Positions 8,851-15,798 of a stretch of DNA of 17,533 nt are shown one piece after another. Made by a program: the position numbers and the translations under genes. The stretch's first letter is position 1, and each line of letters starts with the position of its first letter. The DNA comes from Methanosarcinales archaeon ex4572_44 (GTDB lineage Archaea; Halobacteriota; Methanosarcinia; Methanosarcinales; EX4572-44). The stretch covers positions 1-17,533 of the forward strand of contig NJEL02000034.1 of assembly GCA_002254825.2 (NCBI GenBank), written 5' to 3'. The notes under the pieces are model-generated. The model was not told the DNA's origin and did not search any database. It worked only from the letters and a program-made list of their open reading frames with translations.

Positions 8851-8858
8851 TTTATATA
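8851..8858 (+). promoter_or_regulatory. TATA box for the HesB/IscA-like gene
   Basis: TTTATATA within a T-rich stretch, 30 bases before the ATG at 8889. Initiation about 25 bases downstream would give a leader of only about 10 bases. The region 8739-8888 is the divergent spacer with coaBC; no gene is seen in it. Confidence 0.6.
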
Positions 8859-8888
8859 TCATATTATGTGAGTTGTGGTTGTGATCAT

Positions 8889-9203
8889 ATGATCGAGATA
8901 ACAGATTCTGCATTGAAAGAGGTTAGACAGATACAGCGGAATGAGAAGATGGAGGGTCATGGGCTTCGTATTTATACGGCTGGTGTAGGTTGCAGTGGTC
9001 TGCGATACGGGTTGAGGCTTGTGGATGCGAAGGGAGAAGATGATTCTGTCTTTGATTCAAAAGGGTTGAATATTTATGTTGAGGGTGAGCTTGGGGATAG
9101 AAGGGGTGGATTCATAATTGATTACATTGATGATCAGCGCGTTAAAGGCTTTACGATTGGGAGAATAGGTCTTGGTTGTGGGTCAGCATGCAGCAAGGTG
9201 TGA
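8889..9203 (+). CDS. HesB/IscA-family Fe-S carrier-like protein
   Basis: 104 residues, the normal size of A-type Fe-S carriers, which hold and pass on Fe-S clusters or iron in the cytosol. Visible family marks are the N-terminal IEITDSALKEV, LRIYTAGVGCSGLRYGL with Cys35, the FDSKGLNIYVEG strand, and the C-terminal GLGCGSACSKV tail. The tail cysteines are C97 and C101 (C-x3-C), not the C-x-C (CGCG) of IscA/SufA/ErpA, so ligand geometry may differ. The same frame stays open far upstream, but that part is antisense to coaBC. The ATG at 8889 lies just after the TATA box and begins the family alignment. NAC follows after 17 bases in the same direction, suggesting cotranscription. Confidence 0.85.
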   Translation: MIEITDSALKEVRQIQRNEKMEGHGLRIYTAGVGCSGLRYGLRLVDAKGEDDSVFDSKGLNIYVEGELGDRRGGFIIDYIDDQRVKGFTIGRIGLGCGSACSKV

Positions 9204-9220
9204 GTTGAGGTGGTACGGTC

Positions 9221-9571
9221 ATGATTCCAGGCATGGGACGAGGGATGAATCCTAAGAAGATGAAGCAGATGATGAAGCAGATGGGAATCGATCTCGAAGT
9301 ACTTGACGATGTAAAACAGGTAGTGATCCAATTAGAGGATAAGGACATAGTCTTCAACGACGCTCAGGTGACGATCATGGACGCGCGTGGCACGAAGACC
9401 TATCAAGTCACTGGCACGCCAGAAGAGATTGCACACGGGATAGAGATACGAGAGGACGATGTCAAGCTCGTGGTTGAACAGACAGGCAGAACAGAAGAAG
9501 ATGCGCGGGGTGCACTGGAAGAGACTGGTGGGGATATTGCAGAAGCCATAATGAAACTGACAGAAACATAG
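9221..9571 (+). CDS. nac: Nascent polypeptide-associated complex protein (archaeal NAC)
   Basis: 116 residues, the typical archaeal NAC length. Archaeal NAC forms a homodimer that binds the ribosome exit and nascent chains. Order of parts: a Met/Gly/Lys-rich N-terminus (IPGMGRGMNPKKMKQMMKQMG) likely to contact the ribosome; the NAC beta domain (about 25-68, with QVVIQLEDKDIVF, AQVTIMDARG and TYQVTG); and a C-terminal UBA helix bundle (about 78-116, with VVEQTGRTEEDARGALEETGGDIAEAI). GAGGTGG (9207-9213) ends seven bases before the ATG. It sits 17 bases downstream of the HesB/IscA-like gene. Confidence 0.95.
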   Translation: MIPGMGRGMNPKKMKQMMKQMGIDLEVLDDVKQVVIQLEDKDIVFNDAQVTIMDARGTKTYQVTGTPEEIAHGIEIREDDVKLVVEQTGRTEEDARGALEETGGDIAEAIMKLTET

Positions 9572-9584
9572 GAAAATAGAAAAG

Positions 9585-9592
9585 CTTAAAAG
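9585..9592 (+). promoter_or_regulatory. Putative BRE/TATA promoter of cooS
   Basis: CTTAAAAG preceded by GAAAAG (9579-9584), a BRE-TATA arrangement. Start of transcription would fall near 9612, giving a leader of about 20 bases that carries GGAG (9623-9626), seven bases before the cooS ATG. Confidence 0.5.
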
Positions 9593-9633
9593 CACAGCCA
9601 TGATACCAAAACTATATCAGTTGGAGTTGGACA

Positions 9634-11517
9634 ATGATTACGAAAGAGAAGTTTGTTGTTGATCCTGTGACTGATGAGATGCGGAAGAGGGCAAGGAAAC
9701 TTGGGATCAGGACTGTGTGGGAGAGGTTTAAGGAGAATCATGCTCGTTCTAAGGATGCACCGTTTCAGGCAACCTGTATGACCTGTCAGCAGGGTCCTTG
9801 TGTCGATGTGAAGCGAACTGGAGTCTGTGGTATGAGTAAGGATATTATTATTGCTAAGAACCTAGTTTCAGAGACTGCTATTGGAGCGTCTGCACACGTG
9901 GGGCATGGGAAGAGGATTGGAAACATCCTTAGAGGAGTGGGTGAAGGATCTTTTACTGCCTATTCGATCAAAGAGCCTGAGAAGCTGGATATGGCTTATA
10001 AGGGTCTTGGATTGAGTGGTGCTGAGACAGATAGGGAGAAGGCGGTCGAGGTGGCAGATGCGGTTTTGGATGATCTATCAAAACTAACGGGCGTGCCGAG
10101 GATGCTTGTTTACAGAGCGCTTGCTGAGCGGAAAAAGTTGTGGGAGGAAAAAGGTATCCTTATTAGTGGTGGTTGTCCTGAGATTATGGAGGCTATGAAT
10201 AGAATTGCGATGGGAATGGATGCTGATATGGAGAATCTGCTCATGGGGGCCTGTCGATTGGGGCTTGTAGACTCATATTGTGGGATGTATCCTGCAACAA
10301 CAATTCAGGATATTCTCTTTAGTGTCCCAAAACTAGTACAAATAAAAACAAATTTGACTGTTATAAATCCGGAAGAAATTAACGTAATCGTTCACGGGCA
10401 CATCCCGGTATTGGCTGATGCAGTTGTTGGCGCTGCTGAGGAATATAATGCAGATCCCGCGAACAGTCCTAAAGTCAATGTGCTTGGGATGTGTTGTACC
10501 GGTATGGAGGTATTAATGCGAAAAGGAGTTGATTATGCTGGGGATATACTGCAACAGGAGCTTGCAATAGCAACCGGGGCGATTGAGCTGGTAGTGGTGG
10601 ATATTCAGTGCACTCAACCTGCGATAGTAGACGCGGCTAACCATTTTCATACAGAAGTTGTTACCACTGATCCCATGTCAAAGATTGAGGGTGCAACGCA
10701 TATTGAATTTGACGCAGAAAGGGCAGATGAGATCGGTAGGGAACTCATAACAATGGCGGTTGATAACTATATTAATAGAGATCAGACAAAGGTTTATGTT
10801 CCAAACTATGAGCCACACGATATGATGGGAGGATTTTCAACCGAACAGATCATCGAAGCGTTAGACAAGGTAAAACCAGGAGACCCAGTAGGAGCCCTTG
10901 TAGATAACATAAAAAATGGAAATATTCGCGGCGTTGCAGCAGTCATTGGATGTGTTACACCACGAGATGAATACGGATACCGAACTGTTGAATTGCTGAG
11001 AGAGCTGATCAAAAATGATATCATGGTTATTCTTACGGGGTGTGTTGCAACAGTAGCTTCTTATCATGATCTCCTAAAGCCTGACCCATCCTACCCGGGT
11101 GTTGGCGAAAGCCTGGCGGATGTTATGGATGCAATAGCAACAGCAAATGGACTCGAAGCTCTCCCACCTTGCTTGTTCATGGGAGCATGCGTGGATAACT
11201 CACGAATAGAAGAAGTGCTCAATGCAGTTGCAAATCACCTTAACGTCCGAATTGATCAGCTTCCAGTAGCTGCCTCAGCACCAGAATATATTGCAGAAAA
11301 AGCAATCCCAATAGGCTTCTGGGCAGTTTCCTTAGGAATCTTCACACACATAGGGGATCAGCCCAACGTAGCAGCAAGCAAAAGAGTAGTTAAGTGGCTA
11401 ACCGATGATATGGAAGAGATATTTGGCGGAAAATTCTATGTTGAAGCTGACCCCTACAAAACAGCGAAAAAGATAATCGAGGTTATCGACGAGAAGCGCA
11501 GGGCTTTGGGGATATGA
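9634..11517 (+). CDS. cooS: Anaerobic carbon monoxide dehydrogenase, catalytic subunit (CooS type)
   Basis: 627 residues, normal CooS length. It catalyses CO + H2O = CO2 + 2H+ + 2e- at the Ni-Fe-S C-cluster. C-cluster ligands are complete: His254/256 (VHGHIP), Cys287/288 (GMCCTG), C326 (DIQC), C440 (IGCV), C470 (TGCV), C519 (MGACVDNSR), plus catalytic Lys556 (AEKA) and His88/His91. B-cluster cysteines C48, C51, C56 and C65 are present (CMTCQQGPC...GVC). Positions 39 and 47, the D-cluster cysteines in the CODH-II of Carboxydothermus, are Ser and Thr. The start is fixed by GGAG at seven bases. No acetyl-CoA synthase subunit, CooF ferredoxin or CooC nickel ATPase gene is adjacent. It looks monocistronic. 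Electron acceptor and physiological direction are unknown. Confidence 0.95.
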   Translation: MITKEKFVVDPVTDEMRKRARKLGIRTVWERFKENHARSKDAPFQATCMTCQQGPCVDVKRTGVCGMSKDIIIAKNLVSETAIGASAHVGHGKRIGNILRGVGEGSFTAYSIKEPEKLDMAYKGLGLSGAETDREKAVEVADAVLDDLSKLTGVPRMLVYRALAERKKLWEEKGILISGGCPEIMEAMNRIAMGMDADMENLLMGACRLGLVDSYCGMYPATTIQDILFSVPKLVQIKTNLTVINPEEINVIVHGHIPVLADAVVGAAEEYNADPANSPKVNVLGMCCTGMEVLMRKGVDYAGDILQQELAIATGAIELVVVDIQCTQPAIVDAANHFHTEVVTTDPMSKIEGATHIEFDAERADEIGRELITMAVDNYINRDQTKVYVPNYEPHDMMGGFSTEQIIEALDKVKPGDPVGALVDNIKNGNIRGVAAVIGCVTPRDEYGYRTVELLRELIKNDIMVILTGCVATVASYHDLLKPDPSYPGVGESLADVMDAIATANGLEALPPCLFMGACVDNSRIEEVLNAVANHLNVRIDQLPVAASAPEYIAEKAIPIGFWAVSLGIFTHIGDQPNVAASKRVVKWLTDDMEEIFGGKFYVEADPYKTAKKIIEVIDEKRRALGI

Positions 11518-11546
11518 TGGTCAAGATCTATCCACACCAGCATAAA

Positions 11547-11554
11547 TTTATAAA
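11547..11554 (+). promoter_or_regulatory. Possible distal TATA box upstream of the CBS-protein operon
   Basis: TTTATAAA in a very AT-rich stretch (11541-11580) after the cooS stop. A second candidate, TTTATTATA near 11659-11667, is closer to the first gene and would place initiation near 11688. If the distal one is used, the leader would be about 125 bases of G-rich sequence with no recognised RNA family. No gene is supported in 11518-11703. Confidence 0.35.
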
Positions 11555-11690
11555 TATGAAAATTTATTCATTATTTTATGTTGAGGGTGTGGGGGATTGT
11601 AGAGGTTAAAAATTTGGGTATGTGCATGTCCTGCTGAGGTTCTGTTCTCGTTCGATGCTTTATTATACTTTGAGCCACGAGTTTGTTCTT

Positions 11691-11696
11691 GGAGGG
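11691..11696 (+). promoter_or_regulatory. Shine-Dalgarno site deciding a TTG start
   Basis: GGAGGG, seven bases before the TTG at 11704. Other in-frame TTGs (11683, 11698) lie upstream of or too close to this site, so 11704 is the best start of the CBS/zinc-ribbon gene. Confidence 0.6.
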
Positions 11697-11703
11697 TTTG
11701 TCT

Positions 11704-12285
11704 TTGGAAGCAGAACTTCCTGTTAAAGAGATTATGACGCCTGATGTTGTCACTGTTGATCTTGGATCTTCGTGTGTTGATGCTGCTGAGCGGATGCTTG
11801 AGCATGGTATTGGTGGAATCATTGTTACGGACGATGGCCGTCCCGTTGGAATTCTCACCGAGCGGGATCTGGTGGACAAGGTGATCCTGCGTAATCTCCA
11901 AGCTTCATCTGTTAATGTGGAGGATGTTATGACGAGTCCTCTGATAACGGTTCACTCTACAGAGCTCGTAAATGATGTTATGCGTAAGATGGCCAGGCTG
12001 CGGATACACAGATTTCCAGTTGTGGAGGAGAAGAGGCTTGTTGGTATTGTAACTGACACTGATCTCTTGGTTGTTTCGGCTCAGATGGGTGAGATCTTTG
12101 CAGAGCTTATAGAGATGAGTGCTGAGCGTTTCCCGCCGGTCTCTGCTCGTGAATGGGAAGAGACTGGTGAAGAGACTGGCGGATTGATGGTGCAGGGAAT
12201 ATGTGAGGAGTGTGGCAGGTTGAGTGAGAATCTTGCGTTTTTCAATGGTAAATACGTGTGTGAGCTTTGTATCGACACAGACTAA
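11704..12285 (+). CDS. CBS-domain pair protein with C-terminal zinc ribbon
   Basis: 193 residues from a TTG start. Two CBS repeats form one Bateman module: about 7-60 (VKEIMTPDVVTVD to GILTERDLV) and about 73-128 (VEDVMTSPLITVH to GIVTDTDLL). Such modules bind adenine nucleotides or SAM and act as energy or ligand sensors. A linker (about 130-165) leads to a C-terminal zinc ribbon with CEEC and CELC knuckles (about 168-191). That combination suggests a soluble regulatory or nucleic-acid/protein-binding role, but the target is unknown. The base composition is strongly T+G-rich, like other 5' genes in this window. The stop is 17 bases before the next CBS gene's ATG, indicating an operon. Confidence 0.85.
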   Translation: MEAELPVKEIMTPDVVTVDLGSSCVDAAERMLEHGIGGIIVTDDGRPVGILTERDLVDKVILRNLQASSVNVEDVMTSPLITVHSTELVNDVMRKMARLRIHRFPVVEEKRLVGIVTDTDLLVVSAQMGEIFAELIEMSAERFPPVSAREWEETGEETGGLMVQGICEECGRLSENLAFFNGKYVCELCIDTD

Positions 12286-12302
12286 GTGGTAGGTGATTGT
12301 CT

Positions 12303-12965
12303 ATGAATGTAGGGGATGTTATGCACAAACGTGTGGTTTGTGTTGTAACCGACAAGGATATGATGCGTGTCACGTCCACACGTTCAAATGTAACAGTTGA
12401 TGGTTTTGTGAACGAGGTTGCGTTCGTAACACCTGTGGATGATCTGCGATCTGTGTTGTATCGTATGGCTGAGTTGAGACTGCGTTATCTTCCAGTGGTG
12501 AGGGGCGTGAATGATGCAGTGGTCATCGGTGTTATCGGACTCTCCTCGATATTTGATGCGTTAAAGGAGCGGGCGCCTGATCAAAGGGTTTCTGATATAA
12601 TGGCTACCGATATCAAGACTTGCCAGCGCAGTGATACGTTGAACGGGGTGTGGTCTGATCTCCTGGACTTTGGGATATCTGGGATGCCTGTTATGGATGG
12701 ACAGGAAGTTGTTGGTGTGATAACAGTGCATGATATCCTGAAATCAGGGCATGCACGCCTTGATAGGGAATCACGACACACAAGACAGGTCAGGGTTGAG
12801 AAAATAATGAACACGCCCCTTTACACAATCTCCAGAGATGAGACTGCGAAGACTGCGATCGAGCGCTTGTTGAACCTGGGTGTGGGCCGCATCTATGTGG
12901 TTGATGGCGGGGGGCTTTCTGGAGTGGTAGATCTGTACGATCTTGCCCGAAGCATGATAGCATGA
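12303..12965 (+). CDS. CBS-domain protein with three or four CBS repeats
   Basis: 220 residues. After a short VGDVM-type start (1-35), CBS-like repeats occur at about 38-90 (FVTPVDDLRSVLYRMAELRL, LPVVRG, GVIGLSSI), 96-150 (VSDIMATDIKTC, ISGMPVMDG, GVITVHDIL) and 165-220 (VEKIMNTPLYTI, VGRIYVVDG, GVVDLYDLA). The first 90 residues could be a diverged full pair, making four in all. No catalytic domain is attached, so it is a stand-alone sensor whose ligand and target are unknown. The ATG at 12303 is preferred because GGTGAT (12292-12297) lies five bases upstream; the in-frame TTG at 12297 overlaps that site. It follows the CBS/zinc-ribbon gene by 17 bases and precedes the Mrp ATPase gene by about 100 bases. 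Confidence 0.85.
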   Translation: MNVGDVMHKRVVCVVTDKDMMRVTSTRSNVTVDGFVNEVAFVTPVDDLRSVLYRMAELRLRYLPVVRGVNDAVVIGVIGLSSIFDALKERAPDQRVSDIMATDIKTCQRSDTLNGVWSDLLDFGISGMPVMDGQEVVGVITVHDILKSGHARLDRESRHTRQVRVEKIMNTPLYTISRDETAKTAIERLLNLGVGRIYVVDGGGLSGVVDLYDLARSMIA

Positions 12966-13034
12966 TTGAGCGCGTGATTCACCGAGCATGACAAATAGCA
13001 ATATCCATATACTTCCTCTTCTTTGTGGTGATAT

Positions 13035-13048
13035 GTGAGGCAGCTCAC
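13035..13048 (+). promoter_or_regulatory. Small hairpin in the leader of the Mrp ATPase gene
   Basis: GTGAG-GCAG-CTCAC, a perfect 5-bp stem with a 4-base loop, directly before GGAG (13049-13052) and the ATG at 13064. It could modulate translation. A related palindrome, GTGATTCAC, lies at 12974-12982. A weak TATA (CATATA, 13006-13011) is upstream. Function unproven. Confidence 0.3.
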
Positions 13049-13063
13049 GGAGAAGTGATAAAT

Positions 13064-13888
13064 ATGGATGTTGAAAGTAATCAGACTTCTGAGATACCTG
13101 AGAGCCCAGTTACTCTGGAACATATCAAACATAGGATCGTTGTTATGAGTGGTAAGGGTGGTGTTGGTAAGAGTACGGTTGCAGCCAACCTGGCACTTGC
13201 ACTTGGACGCAGGGGTTATTCGGTGGGGCTGCTCGATGTTGATATCCACGGGCCCACCATCCCAAAGATGCTCGGTGTTGAGGATGAAAAACCTCAGGTC
13301 GAGAACAATAAACTGGTGCCAGTGAAGGTGTCAGAAAATATCAAATTGATCTCGATAGCTTTCATGCTCCCTGAAAAAGATTCTCCTATTGTATGGCGTG
13401 GTCCGATGAAAAGCGGGGTGATTCGTCAGTTCATAGGGGATGTGGAGTGGGGAGAGCTTGATTATCTCGTGGTCGACCTCCCGCCAGGGACAGGGGATGA
13501 ACCGCTCAGCATTGCCCAGACGATACCTGAAAGCTATGCATTGATCGTTTCAACGCCACAGGACATTGCACTTTTGAGCGTCAGAAAATCGATAAATTTT
13601 GCAAAACTGTTGAAGATGCCGATTGCTGGAATCGTCGAGAACATGAGCGGATTTGTATGCCCTCACTGCGGCGAGAAGACCGATCTATTCAAGACTGGTG
13701 GCGGCGAGAGGGCGGCAGATGAGTTCAAGATACCATTTCTCGGAAAAATCCCGATTGACCCGCAGATAGTTGATAGCGGGGATGAAGGAACGCCATTCGT
13801 TCTGAAACATGGAGATTCAAAATCAGGCAAGGTATTTGAAGAGCTGGTGTCAAAGATAGAAGAGTTCGTAAAAGACGTTGGGGCGTGA
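13064..13888 (+). CDS. Mrp/NBP35-family Fe-S cluster carrier ATPase
   Basis: 274 residues. It belongs to the Mrp/ApbC/NBP35 group of P-loop NTPases that hold a [4Fe-4S] cluster at the dimer interface and transfer it to apoproteins. Visible are the deviant Walker A GKGGVGKS (30-37), LLDVDIHGPTIPKMLG (the family switch I/A' region), RGPMKSG, VVDLPPGTGDEP (Walker B side), and the cluster-binding CPHC (C199 and C202) in FVCPHCGEKTDLF, followed by GGGERAADE and GKIPIDP. The frame is open from a GTG at 13025, but that would include the leader hairpin. The ATG at 13064 has GGAG 11 bases upstream and gives a normal short N-terminal tail. The next gene, a NifX-like protein, starts seven bases after the stop. 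It is not CooC-like, which would be smaller and lack this CPxC context. Confidence 0.93.
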   Translation: MDVESNQTSEIPESPVTLEHIKHRIVVMSGKGGVGKSTVAANLALALGRRGYSVGLLDVDIHGPTIPKMLGVEDEKPQVENNKLVPVKVSENIKLISIAFMLPEKDSPIVWRGPMKSGVIRQFIGDVEWGELDYLVVDLPPGTGDEPLSIAQTIPESYALIVSTPQDIALLSVRKSINFAKLLKMPIAGIVENMSGFVCPHCGEKTDLFKTGGGERAADEFKIPFLGKIPIDPQIVDSGDEGTPFVLKHGDSKSGKVFEELVSKIEEFVKDVGA

Positions 13889-13895
13889 TTGACGA

Positions 13896-14219
13896 GTGAA
13901 GATCTGTGCAACGGCAGAATCAGACAATCTTGATGCCGCGGTTGCACAACACTTTGGAAAATCTCCGTATTTCATCTTCGTGGACTCTGTTACGATGGAG
14001 TGGGAAGTTGTTGAAAACCCTGCAGACAGAACCGAGAAGGGGGCAGGCATGCAGGTGGCACCGATCCTGATAGAGAGGGACGTTGACCTGCTTATAACCG
14101 GGAAAGTCGGGACAAACACATCCCAGATACTTGCTACAGCTGAGATCAAGGTTGTGCAAGGCGTTACTGGAAGCGTGCGCGAGGCTCTCGAAGAACACAA
14201 AAAGATGTGGACCGAATGA
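13896..14219 (+). CDS. NifX/NifB C-terminal-like (dinitrogenase Fe-Mo cofactor family) protein
   Basis: 107 residues from a GTG start, with GTGATT about seven bases upstream. It has the alpha/beta fold of the NifX / NafY-core / NifB-tail family: MKICATAESDNLDAAVAQHFGKSPYFIFVD at the start, then strand DLLITGKVG and the ending EIKVVQGVTGSVREAL. Members bind or carry iron-molybdenum cofactor precursors in nitrogen fixers, but small stand-alone ones are common in archaea without nif genes and their role is not known. The first residue after the Met-Lys-Ile is Cys4, a possible metal ligand. It is the last gene of the CBS-CBS-Mrp group, seven bases after the Mrp stop, so a role with the Fe-S carrier ATPase is a reasonable inference. 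Confidence 0.85.
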   Translation: MKICATAESDNLDAAVAQHFGKSPYFIFVDSVTMEWEVVENPADRTEKGAGMQVAPILIERDVDLLITGKVGTNTSQILATAEIKVVQGVTGSVREALEEHKKMWTE

Positions 14220-14279
14220 AGGCATTTGGAAAGAATTGAATCAGACTTCCGAAAGATGAAAACAGCCATTTGAAGGTCT

Positions 14280-15764
14280 TTACAGATCATTCTTTCGGTG
14301 GTCGTCTTTTTCTACTGGCATGGCTGTGAGCGAGCGGTGGTTCTGGTCTGTTGCTACTGCGTCTACGAAGATCCCGAGTTTCAGTATTCCTCTCATTTTT
14401 ATCAGTAGTGGGTAGGATGCTATCTGGCGTCCGAGTGTGTTTTGGCCGTGGTGTGATTCTGTTAAGATATTTTTCAATGTGGTACCTTTTGGTGCTATCT
14501 CTTTTAGCATTGGTACTTCAATCGTTTTTTTGATGGTGTTTCGATAGTTATGGAAGAGTTTTCTGTTTATGCTGATTTTGGTCTCTTCGAGTGGTGTGTT
14601 TTTGAATCTCATTGCTCTTCGGATGTTTATTCTGCGGAGTAGAAGACCTCTGTCGTGTATTGTCTGGAGCAGTTCAAGGTTGCGTTGATATGTTCTTTTG
14701 CTCTCACCTTTCAGCCCGTGGAGTAGGTTTATTCCGGGGAGGAGTTCTGGCAGTCCGTTTTCACCCTTTTTGGATCCTACTTCGTTTATCAGTTCAACGG
14801 CTTTTATCACGTCTTCTGGGTATATCTGGAGGTTGTTTTTGCGGATGACTCGTGGGTCGCCGCTCTCAACGCCCATTGCTGCTACATCTCCTGGGGTGTG
14901 GTATTTAATGATGGTCTTTGCGATCTCTCTTGATTCGTCTGGAAATTCTGTGATGGTTGCTGGGTTGAGGTTGTCCATGTGAAGCACTCGGAGTTCTGGT
15001 GCGGCTCTTCTGATGCCTCTGTAGAGTTTTTCTATTGCAGCGGGATTTGGTTTGAACCCGTCAGTGGTTTCGATTCCCTTGTAGCTGAAGAGGTCGGGTT
15101 GTCTGCCGATCCTGAAGTATCTTGCACCAAAATCGTAGAGTGCTCTTATCTCGTTCACCACGTCAGGGATTTCTCGTGATGAGTGCGGGTAGAGTGGTTC
15201 TGTGCAGAAGGAGCAGTGTGTCTCTCTTGGACACCCGCGGTACGTCTCGATTTCACACATGTTGTGTGGGAAGCGTGGATGCTTGCGTATTATCTGTGCG
15301 CCTTTTACGCTCCATCGCTTGATCTCACTCGTTGTGTGCCAGCGGTCTGTGTCGCCTTTCTCGGTGAGGCGATCAAAGATTCGTGCTTCAAGGTCTTTCT
15401 TTGCTATATACTCGTTTCTAAGAACTGATTTCTGGCTGAGGCGTATGGGTCCTCCGACGATGATCTTTTCATTGTAGCGTGCGATAAAGTCTCTTATTTC
15501 CTGGATAGTTGCGGGTTTTGCGTTGAGGTAGCGGCCTGGGACCGTTAGACCAGCGATTACAGCGATCAGGTCTGCTCGATCCATAAGCTCTATAATCTTG
15601 GGTTCTGCACGGAGCTGGTCGATTGTGTAGTAGTACACGTCTCTGGGCTTTATTCCAGCGTCGATTAGGGCTCCTGCAATGTACCTCGGGTAAGGGGATA
15701 TATACGGTGGGACGCCGAGGCATGCTGGCTCGTCCACATACCCGTCGATTATTACCGATCGCAT
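14280..15764 (-). CDS. Radical SAM protein of the archaeal COG1031-like group
   Basis: 494 residues. The N-terminus (about 1-110) begins SVIIDGYVDEPACLGVPPY and resembles a degenerate B12-binding-like region. The radical SAM core follows, with cluster cysteines in GCPRETHCSFC: C178, C184 and C187, a CX5CX2C spacing instead of CX3CX2C. RIGRQPDLFSY, LHMDNLNP and AAMGVESGDPRVIRKNN are typical of the TIM-barrel part. The C-terminal ~100 residues (HGQNTLGRQIASYPLLI, then DAVATDQNHRSLTAMP) look like a small beta, TRAM-like domain. To my recollection, COG1031 proteins often end in a helix-hairpin-helix, and none is seen here. Substrate unknown. The ATG at 15764 is preferred over TTGs at 15770 and 15773. 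It is convergent with the NifX-like gene and divergent from the protease gene. Confidence 0.85.
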   Translation of the reverse strand: MRSVIIDGYVDEPACLGVPPYISPYPRYIAGALIDAGIKPRDVYYYTIDQLRAEPKIIELMDRADLIAVIAGLTVPGRYLNAKPATIQEIRDFIARYNEKIIVGGPIRLSQKSVLRNEYIAKKDLEARIFDRLTEKGDTDRWHTTSEIKRWSVKGAQIIRKHPRFPHNMCEIETYRGCPRETHCSFCTEPLYPHSSREIPDVVNEIRALYDFGARYFRIGRQPDLFSYKGIETTDGFKPNPAAIEKLYRGIRRAAPELRVLHMDNLNPATITEFPDESREIAKTIIKYHTPGDVAAMGVESGDPRVIRKNNLQIYPEDVIKAVELINEVGSKKGENGLPELLPGINLLHGLKGESKRTYQRNLELLQTIHDRGLLLRRINIRRAMRFKNTPLEETKISINRKLFHNYRNTIKKTIEVPMLKEIAPKGTTLKNILTESHHGQNTLGRQIASYPLLIKMRGILKLGIFVDAVATDQNHRSLTAMPVEKDDHRKNDL

Positions 15765-15798
15765 AGCCAACAATCCAAATTTTGCTGTCAGTGGTTAT

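Noticed and set aside
7995..8888. Long upstream extension of the HesB/IscA-like reading frame
   Set aside because: This part is antisense to coaBC, rich in His/Asn/Arg/Thr as expected of an antisense shadow, and lies upstream of the TATA box at 8851.
11517..11609. A 30-codon ORF (MVKIYPHQHK...) starting in a TGATG overlap with the cooS stop
   Set aside because: It contains the TATA-like stretch, has AT-driven composition and no family resemblance; nothing beyond the overlap supports translation.
11580..11670. tRNA-like GTTCGATGC element after cooS
   Set aside because: No matching T-stem, acceptor stem or anticodon arm can be built around it.
11518..11703. G-rich leader as a possible riboswitch or C/D box RNA
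   Set aside because: No convincing paired stems or C/D boxes were found by eye; no known class is recognised.
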